From: Cavia porcellus
Taxonomy: Eukaryota; Chordata; Mammalia; Rodentia; Caviidae
Assembly (NCBI RefSeq): GCF_034190915.1
Contig: NW_026947493.1
Span: forward strand, 41,038,501-41,102,500
DNA: 64,000 bases
Direction: 5' to 3'
Positions 55,761 to 64,000 of this stretch are shown in pieces. Under the pieces are notes generated by a model, which saw nothing but the letters and a program-made list of their open reading frames with translations, was not told the DNA's origin and made no database searches. Positions within the stretch are counted from its first letter, which is position 1. Each line of letters starts with the position of its first letter. A program made the translations under genes and the position numbers.

Positions 55761-57389
55761 TTCTGTAAACGCTCTCTGACTTGGTTGGTATATAAAAATC
55801 ATGACCAGAGGGTGAGACTCCAGAGAGGCAGTTTGCAGAAATTCCAAGCAAACTCCTGTAGGCAGTAGAGGTTGACCCAAGTAGAGAGTGTGCAGAGAGA
55901 TAAAAGGTGGTGCTAAAGATACACCTTTTCTCAGAGTAACAAAATACACTACCCAACAGGCTTGAACAGGATTTTCATCAAAGCAGGATTTTCTCCCATA
56001 AACAAATGCTTGTCTTCTTCAGGTGGAAGCTACCCAAGTTAACCAATAAGTTCTTGATAGAAAAATATTTCTTCAAAGGCTTCCCTGTGCTATGATATTA
56101 CAATAAACCATTTATAAATGAAATCCTATTGTTTCACAATTTGTGAGTCATCCAGGTATGATCACAGCTGTAATCTCAGCTAAGCTACACATATAACAAT
56201 AATACTAGTAGTAGACACTATATAAATTGAGAAAGGCCAACATGCTGAGTATTGTGGTAGGGATTTATAGGCAATAGTTGATGGAAAAGTATTTTAGGCA
56301 ATATGGCAATTGAATTTCTCTGTGAACCCAGTATTTCTGATAACTCACTATATGTAGAGCACTTTATGTGGCACTATGCACCCCCCGCTGCCCCAACCAT
56401 ATATAACATACCCTGAAGACTCAAGCTCTCCACCTAGCCTTCTAGTTTGCTTGTTTCTTGGTCTTTCTTTGTCTTTTGTGGATCCTAATATCTCCAACAA
56501 GTTTATGGGACTGCGCTTTGTTGTGATTTCTCTCACTTTGTTTGCAGGTGAATTTGTTTTGATGACTGTTCTGCATAATGTATAATGTGTTCCTCTAATC
56601 CTAAACCTTGACTAAATATACCCCAGGCTTTAACTATTCAACAAATAAAATGCCTTGGCCACTTCTTGATATGAACTTCATTTCACAGGGCTATGAACGA
56701 CTTTCTGCCATGTATAAGGTACCACATTTAGCCTCCACCTTGTGCTTGCTAGCTTTGGGCATGGGCCCTCTTCCTTCCAATGGCTGCTGCTGGAGCATCA
56801 CAGGCATTTCCTGGAAACAAACTGTAACAGTAAATGTTTGAAATTCTATAGTTCTTCCTATGGTAAGTCAGGTGTGGTAGCAAAGGCAGAAAACATAACT
56901 CAAACCAGTACAGAATTATGACCTGCAGGTAATTCATGATTCTAGTAATTGTTTGTTCTTTTCTGTTCTGAGTGAGATATTAGCTACCATTGAATCTTTA
57001 GCTATAACAAACAGGCAGACAAGGTGACAGTGGAAACAGATCCTTGATTAAAAATCTATGCCCTGCAAACCTGCAAATTAGATAATCAGAATGGATGAAA
57101 CAGAGGTTCTTAACAAACATTGCTACTACCACAGACCTCTCAGAAAATACACAAATCACAGATCTAAAGGATATGTGATAAATGATGACTGGAAAAGTAC
57201 AAAATATGCTTTAAGATTGTGGTGATAGCCAATATCCACCTACAACCTTAAAAACAATATAAACTGTGTGGTCCTGAAAAATGCCAAAGAGCTAGCTTGA
57301 CTGCTCTTTTTCACTCCTTCCCTCTGCTTGCCCCTCTGGAACTGAGCAAGGTTTTAGTACCTTGTTGACAGAGCCAAGAAATGAATGAT
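55761..57389. other. Intron sequence with a short SINE scrap
   Basis: A B1 scrap near 56150-56185 (CCAGGTATGATCACAGCTGT). A run of C's at 56382-56387. Otherwise unassigned. Confidence 0.4.
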
Positions 57390-57690
57390 CGACACTAATG
57401 GGATTTTTAATCTTCAACCTAATTAACTTTGTTAAAATTAAGGCTTACCAGGAAGATTCTGCACAAAGAAATTAATTAAAGCAATGGAATTTTTGCTGGA
57501 TTTAACAGCTGAGTACTGACTATATCTACAATGCACATTGAGACAGATATTTTAAATTCATCCCCATTTTTCTATTGTCACCTTGGTGTTTGTATTTTCT
57601 AGACAGCCTGTGTTCCCATTACTGAGAGTGCACATTGCTGATTTGTCATTTAGCACAGGCCAAACTGTATGCTCTGGAGGGGATTTCTTC
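57390..57690. other. Candidate conserved non-coding block
   Basis: Repeat-free AT-rich stretch with several TAATTA/ATTAAT-like homeodomain cores (CCTAATTAACTTTG, AGAAATTAATTAAAG). Impression only. Confidence 0.25.
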
Positions 57691-57734
57691 ATTAAGACCA
57701 CTGTATGATTTACCTTGTTGATCATGGATTTTTG

Positions 57735-57810
57735 CTAGTGCCTAGCAAGGTGTCTAGCATATGGCAAGTGTTTGGTATATGTTTATTAAAAGAATAAATG
57801 CATAAATGAG
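57735..57810 (-). repeat. L2/MIR-type relic
   Basis: GTGCCTAGCAAGGTGTCTAG ... GTATATGTTTATTAAAAGAA ... TAAATGAGC recalls 'gtgcctggcacatagtaggtgctcaataaat', the common L2/MIR end. Confidence 0.5.
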
Positions 57811-60800
57811 CAATAAATGATAATTAAATAAGCATGGCATCAAATGATAGTGCTAATACTTTCATACCATCAGGATTCATAGGGATGGTCATCTATAATG
57901 GTTTTAATTCCTTTCTTTACATCTGTCTTCATTCCAAACTCTCAGACAAAACATATCTCTAAGAAAATAAAAAAGAGTGGTGATTCATGAAGTTCACCAT
58001 GGTACCATATGTGGGCAGAAAAGGGAACAGAGTTCTTGTTGGAGTTGGGAGGAAATGCAGGTAACTACATGGGGCTATTCCTTAGAGCCCTGGAATACAA
58101 GCAGAGATCTAGATGGTACAGCAAGGGAATGGAAAAAATAGTGATTCAAGAAAAATGAGTCAGTATAAAGAATGGGAACAGTAGCTGGTCAGCGGTGGGT
58201 AAGGATTAGAAGAGAAATAGAAAGCATGTTCTGGTATCTGGAAATACACTGGAAAGATCTGGACCACAAAGGAAGGAGAAGCCATTAAAGATTATTATTA
58301 AGAGAAGAACAAAATATGTAAAAAGCATTCTGTCATCAAGGTGAAGAATAAGCAAAAGTGAAGAAAGACCCAAGCAGTGGAGGGGAGACATGGAGAGGCC
58401 CATTATACGTCATTGCAGAGAGACTGCAGAGAGCAAATAGGGATGTGGATTCTGTGAGCAGCATCTCACCAGCAACCTGATGTGACCTGTTGGGAATCTC
58501 TTGAGCACTTGAGTTCCCTTTCCACAGCTGGGACACCACAGTAACTGAAGGAGGTGGTTCCCACAGGGGTCCCATTGCTTGAGACTGATATATGATCCAC
58601 ACTTCCCTCTTGCATTGGGTGTCTTGGTGTACTGCCTGCTGACAGCCTGCTGACCCCTCCTAATTCCTTCCTAGACCATCCTGACTGATAGCTTCACAAG
58701 CTGAATCTAGCTAATTCTCAGATCACAGCAATTTCTATTTGGGTCCATTTCACTCATACAGCCTTGAGTTATAAATGTGACATCTGTGATCCTTATCTTT
58801 TTAACTCTAAATCAGTGATGCCTGGGTTCCACACTTAGAAATTCTCATTAAATGCCTCTGGCATGAAACAAGCATAAGTAGTTTGTAAAATTCTCCAAAT
58901 AATCCTAAAATGTGGGTTGAGAACTACTATTTGACCCATTGCCCCATCTTTGAAAGGGTGTCAATGGCAGAACTTACATATTTCCAGTTACTGTAATTGT
59001 TTCATTGCCCTTGGCTTTATCCAGTCCCATTTCCTCAAAGCTCTTAGCTGGTGACGGAAGTATTATATCCCACCCTCTCCTGAAGACCTACAGGTAAAAT
59101 ACACATAAACATAGCTTCATTCATCAGTTTGCTACTTCTTATTTGTTAACAACCAAGTCAAGGAAATATTCTGTATCATAATGGAGCTGAACCAGCAAAT
59201 AAGCAAGGGAATCATGATCTGAAGAATTAGTATCACTAAAGGCAAACAGAAATAAAGAAGCACAATACTCCAGGCACAGAAGTTATAGTATAGAATGTCA
59301 GTAAGTAAAGAAGTTGCACCAGTAGAGAAGTAACAGACACATACAGGAACAGATGGATCAGAACAAACATTTTTAGGAACAGAGATAAGGGTCTAGCCAG
59401 TGATGGCAAACTTAAAGAGTTTTCAGTGATACAAACAGCTCACTTCAGGATGTGCACCTTAGGTTTGCCTCCACTGGTCTACACAGGTTCCACAAAATAC
59501 CCCTAACATCTGCCTGAGGAAACCCTGGTTCTACTATCAGGCAGGCCTAAGTCAACTGGTGGAAAAAGGAGATGGTCAAGTGACATAGCAGAACAAGGTA
59601 GAACCGTGGATATAGTCCATCTTGGGTTCAGCTAATAAGGTGAGCAATATGTACAAAGGGTAAAAAGGAATGATAAAGCTACAAAAACGCACCACCGATT
59701 CCAAGTTAGTGACCAAACAAGCCACATCCTAAAAAAAATTATTGGTTTCAAATCCAAACAGATGTTGGGAAACTCCTGGAATTTTTACTTACGCTTAAAA
59801 CTTAGAACAATGAAACAATGAAAATTGTAAGTTGAATTCTTTTTATTTGGTAAATGTGAATTTTAGTTCATGCATGGCAGATTTTACTGATTTTGAATAG
59901 TACCTGTAACATTTAGAATCTTTATTAATTTTAGAATTTAAAATATTAAGAAAGTATTTATTACTGGTTATAACATAATAATAAATGTCATAACAGAAGA
60001 AAACTACAAATCTGCCCTAGGTGTTAAATGCCTCAGTTAATAACACTGCAACACAGGTGCAGGAAAATGAGGAGGATAAGGGCAGGGAAAAAGTACAGCA
60101 TTCCTTGGGGTGTGCACTTGAACTTTTAGGAATAAGTTTAGGGTTACAATATTATTACATAGCTAGATCCTGAACAAGGGTTAATTCATTTTTCCTGCTG
60201 AGATTTAAATGACCTGTTTATATGGCTCCAAGGTCCTTAGAGATCTATGATGCTGAGTAATATTCCACACAGTTCTTTGATTCAGATTCAGTCTTTAGTT
60301 TCATCAGAATAATGCAGCTTATACAGGTTAACCCTGTATCTTCTTAAGAATAAGGACTAGCTGTTTTATTTCCTCCCTGTGCTGTCCTGTTACAGTGCAT
60401 GGAACAGCTTAAGTGCAAACAGTATGAAAAACCAAATGAATATTCTGCAAACAAAATAAAGTTCTTCTAGCATATCAACTGGTACCTCTCTAAACGTTGT
60501 CTAATTATTGTTTTCAGTTTATGTGGATTTTTCTGTCAACTATTTACTGATCAATATTTACTGTACACAAGCAAAATTTTAAGTACTGTAATATCATCAA
60601 TCAATGGAGCAAGATATTTAAGTCTTAGGAGTAAAGAACATCCTAATGGCTAACAATGTGAAATGGCATCTCAACCAAGAGGAACACACCTTGTGCACCT
60701 GCCTAGACTTGTTAGAGCCATCTTGTCAGTGATTCAGGAAATACAAGCCAAATGGGATTCTCCAATAAATCATACTCAGTGCCTTAGGTTTTACACAGTG

Positions 60801-60925
60801 TGAGTCCATCCAATACAAAATCTTTGAAGAACTTATTCAGACATCAATCTTTGAACTGAAATTTTGTCCTACCACATTCCTAGAACAAACACATTGGTTC
60901 TGAACTCTGGTCCCATACATTTCCA
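57811..60925. other. Intron sequence, nothing recognised
   Basis: Three kilobases without a nameable repeat. Open frames (for example 58336-58602 minus, 88 codons) have no recognised domain. Confidence 0.4.
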
Positions 60926-60929
60926 CTAA

Positions 60930-60985
60930 ACTTATTACCTGGCACATAGTAGACTCTCAATAAATATTTATTAAATGAATTAATC
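60930..60985 (-). repeat. L2/MIR-type relic
   Basis: TACCTGGCACATAGTAGACT followed by CTCAATAAATATTTATTAAA and TGAATTAATCATG; strong match to the common L2/MIR terminal motif. Confidence 0.65.
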
Positions 60986-61109
60986 ATGTAATATCATAAT
61001 AATACCTTTGTGATTGATTAACAATACATAAAATCCACAGTGATGTATTTTCTATTGTAACTTGATTTCTCTTGCACTCTTAATTTAGTCTTAAGTGATC
61101 GTTTGCTCG

Positions 61110-61450
61110 TTTTCTTTGAGTAGTGCATAGCATTAAAACACTGCTTTCTTCCCTCAAGCTTTCAATTTAAATATGCTCACAGAAATTCCTATTAATTTCA
61201 TTCCAAGTATTTGCACAGAACTGATCCACATAGCCGTCTGCTAATGATGCATCTGTCATTTTATTGACACCCCTAAACAGCTTTATTCTCTTTTCTAATT
61301 AAGAGACAAAACTGGTATTGTCAGCTGATGAACCGACATTTGGGGGCTTTTGTTTTAATGTAAAAGGCAACACATTATGATGCTAAAACAAAAACTCGGC
61401 AATGTTAACAGATAGCTCACTAGACAAAATTTATTTACATGTATGTTTTG
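61110..61450. other. Candidate conserved non-coding block
   Basis: Repeat-free; contains ATTAATTTCATTCC, CTAATGATGCATCTGTCATT, TCTAATTAAGAG and CAGCTGATGAACCGACATTT. Clusters of TAAT cores and an E-box-like CAGCTG are typical of developmental enhancers, but this is impression only. Confidence 0.3.
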
Positions 61451-63170
61451 AATTAAGCTTATTATAAGCTTAATAGGCATACAATATTTTGAGTTACAGG
61501 GGAAAATATACACTGCAACAAAATATATTCAAAATAAAAAAGTAGTGTTCCTACCCTAACTATCCATTAGATTCAGAACAAAGAGTCTCACATCCTCTCC
61601 AGACAAATAAAAGTCCTGAGAAAAAAACTAAACCTTTTAAATCTAATCATAATGAAGTACTGGAATATAAGTTGCCATAAAAAACCTCATAACACTCAAA
61701 TAACAGCTAAATAAGAACTGTAAGTCCTTACAATAAAACACACAAAAAAAGGTAAATAGCTCATTTAAAGGCTTAAAAAAGATAACTACTTCTGGATGAT
61801 TATATTAGACAATTCCCAGGGAAATGACAATTACGTGCAAGTATAGAACTCACAGCTCACCAGAATGTGAGCAACTGAGGACAGGCAATAAAAGAAGTAT
61901 CATCATCACATTAAAAATCTAATCTAAAATCATTGCATGTCAGAAAGTCAAGGTTTCACCAAAATATTCTCATAGATTATATACTGAAAGGAATGCTTAA
62001 GAAGTCGCCACACTTCTTGATTTCTTTACATAAAAGTGTATCTTAGGATCTACATTTTAAAATAAAGTGACTATAAAATCTGATCTGCCAAATACTTGTT
62101 ATAAACGAGTACACTTTCTTACATACAGTTTCTGATAGTGTTAAAGTGTTGTTTAATATTGTGGTGTCTGAATCAGCTCACTCTATTTTAAGTTTAGAAG
62201 AAACTCTAGAAAGATTCCTTATGGCTAAACTGTAATTCCAGCTAATTCTTCTATTGCTATCATCTTTTCTGTGTTTTCCTTTGGTCTGACCCTTTGCTCT
62301 CATACTCTTAGCTTGTACCTAAATTTTTTGCTTAAATGAGTGAAGCTTTATTGCTAAATTCCCACCTTTAAGTTTTGTTTTCATTACCCGTTTAATGGTA
62401 ACTTGTCTTTGTAGCACTCAAAATTAGGGACAATGGATGAAAACGGCTACACATGCAGTCCAGGGCTATGCTCAGATTTCTGCTTGTTGAGTATATTAAG
62501 AGTGAATATCATTTCATCAGCCTTGAAGCCTACAGGAGCCAAAGCTGAGAATCTACCACTGTTCTAAGTTCCTAAACTTTTGGCCCTTCACTTAAGGACT
62601 ATACACTGTTCTTTTGGTCACTAATTTAATACATTTCTTTTAGCACCAATTCCTTAATCCTACAAAATCATTAAAACAAAAGGAAGAACCTATCAGGTTT
62701 AAAAAAAAAAAACCTGTGATAAGAAAATCAGCATATTAGCAATAAATCAAACCTGGTTCATTTGTCATGATCTCCAGGACACTCATGGAACATTTAGTGG
62801 ACACCTCTGACTACCATCCTCAGAGGAGATACTGTGGACAAATGACCCACTTCATTGGTCCTGGGTGGGCATCTCACCCACAATGAGCAAAACTGAGTCT
62901 ATTCTCTAGAATATCTTGGACAAGAGAAGAATGTGACAACATTTAGCATAGCACAAAATAGTCAAAATGTACCCACATGGCTTCTGCTAAGTATGCTCAT
63001 TCTATCCATAAAAAACAAAATAATAATGCTTTGGGGTAGACAATATACAGTGATGGCAGTGTGGGCACTGGTAGTTAGTTTATGTGTTAGAAGAGATTGA
63101 TCCCTATGTGATGAGGAGTGTACAGGCCTTTCTCACCCCAGTCAGGGCTCTTGGATAATTTGAGGAAAAT
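61451..63170. other. Intron sequence, nothing recognised
   Basis: AT-rich; a 12-A run ends near 62711 (AAAAAAAAAAAACCTG). Unassigned. Confidence 0.4.
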
Positions 63171-63184
63171 GGTTTTATTAAGTG

Positions 63185-63209
63185 AAACAGAGAGGTAGAG
63201 GGAAAGAAA

Positions 63210-63258
<49 letters not shown>

Positions 63259-63323
63259 AGGGAAGGAGAGGGAGAGAGGAGGGAGAGGGAGGTAGGGAGG
63301 GAGAGAGAGAGAGAGAGAGAGAG
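63185..63323. repeat. (GA)n/(GGGA)n purine tract
   Basis: About 140 nt of purines on the plus strand: (GA)n, then GGAGGGA-type units, then (GA)n again. The minus-strand frame over it is only S/L/P repeats. Confidence 0.95.
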
Positions 63324-63519
63324 CTGAATGTTTCAGAAAAGCAAGGTAGTATATTAAAAACTGAGTGGGAGGTGCTTAGGAATATATTTGGCTGCAATTA
63401 CACATCAGGCCTTGTGTGTCCTGAGTTTTATAACCTTTCTGTTGAAATTAAGCTTCATTAAGATTTTAAAAATTAAAATGCTAGCTTGATAGTAAAACTA
63501 TTTTTCACATTCATATACA

Positions 63520-63554
63520 CATTCATTCATTCATTCATTCATTCATTCATTCAA
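63520..63554. repeat. (ATTC)n microsatellite
   Basis: About eight tandem CATT units. Confidence 0.95.
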
Positions 63555-64000
63555 CAGCCACTTTGAAGGATAGAACACTGACTCAAAACAGTTTTACTCT
63601 GAAACTGAGTACTACAGCTGCCTTAGGGAAGGTGATAAGGATTCCCACCATCATGGCTGACTAGTCAGTGGCAGGGTTTGGTCCACAGGCAACTAGGAGA
63701 ACACATTTTGTGAAAGGCAATATTGCAAGCCTATGAAGATACAATTAATAGTAAGCAAACATCTTTTAAATTTGAGCCAGAGTCTTACTGAGCAAGGGTC
63801 CTTCTCTTTGTGTATAAATGGAAACGAATTTTGCAGATATTTTCTTGTTTTTGAAAATTTTTATTTTCTAACACTGAAACATGATTCTTAAACTCTGTGG
63901 GCAAAAGACTCAATGTAATGAATAGCAGAAATGGTTTATTTTAACTATAAGTTATGTGTTTTTTCAACGTTTTCTTGTTTCTCCTAATTCTATTTTGTAG
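63555..64000. other. Intron sequence to window end
   Basis: Unassigned AT-rich DNA; no exon 1 of CYP7B1 seen. Confidence 0.45.

Noticed and set aside
63104..63397. 97-codon Ser/Leu/Pro-rich frame
   Set aside because: Translation of the (GA)n/(GGGA)n purine tract.

Overview
This is mammalian genomic DNA, best read as a rodent intron. It is AT-rich, has no prokaryotic gene structure, and is filled with LINE-1 (L1) fragments, ERVL-MaLR LTRs, MIR/L2 relics, and two rodent SINE types: tRNA-derived ID elements and 7SL-derived B1 elements, including B1-dID dimers. I recognised no B2 or B4 SINEs, so a non-murid rodent (squirrel-, beaver- or guinea-pig-related) is more likely than mouse or rat. I cannot name the species.

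The only host coding sequence I can support is one 137-bp exon on the minus strand at 9996-10132. It has canonical splice sites and encodes the segment just after the membrane anchor of cytochrome P450 7B1 (CYP7B1, oxysterol 7-alpha-hydroxylase), that is exon 2. Exon 3 is not seen in 1-9995 and exon 1 is not seen in 10133-64000. The left 10 kb is therefore intron 2 and the remaining ~54 kb is part of a very large intron 1, so almost everything else here is intronic passenger DNA.

Layout. 1-10 kb (intron 2): ID SINEs, an old MLT1-type LTR, and an old plus-strand L1 whose ORF1 and ORF2 pieces are joined by internal deletions. 10-22 kb: MIR and MaLR relics, an ID SINE, and two L1 ORF2 fragments flanking an unassigned GC-richer block. 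22.3-25.45 kb: the most notable element, a structurally complete minus-strand retrotransposon with a perfect 15-bp target-site duplication, a CpG-rich 5' UTR, an intact 349-codon L1-type ORF1, no ORF2, a ~1.35 kb non-coding 3' region and a poly(A) tail. This is the architecture of a half-L1 (HAL1). 26-40 kb: an L1 3' fragment, a B1 with a 19-bp duplication, an antisense MLT1 LTR split by a polyadenylated retro-insertion, an ID SINE nested in a MaLR LTR, microsatellites and MIRs. 40.6-44.7 kb: a degraded minus-strand L1 with its endonuclease deleted. 45-56 kb: nested SINEs, several (CA)n/(TG)n tracts, and a SPACA1 processed pseudogene that appears to keep 14 nt of intron. 56-64 kb: mostly unannotated AT-rich DNA with some possibly conserved blocks and long purine/ATTC tracts.

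Calls are from reading alone. Family names rest on recognised consensus features; no alignment or database search was run, so exact repeat boundaries and subfamily names are approximate.
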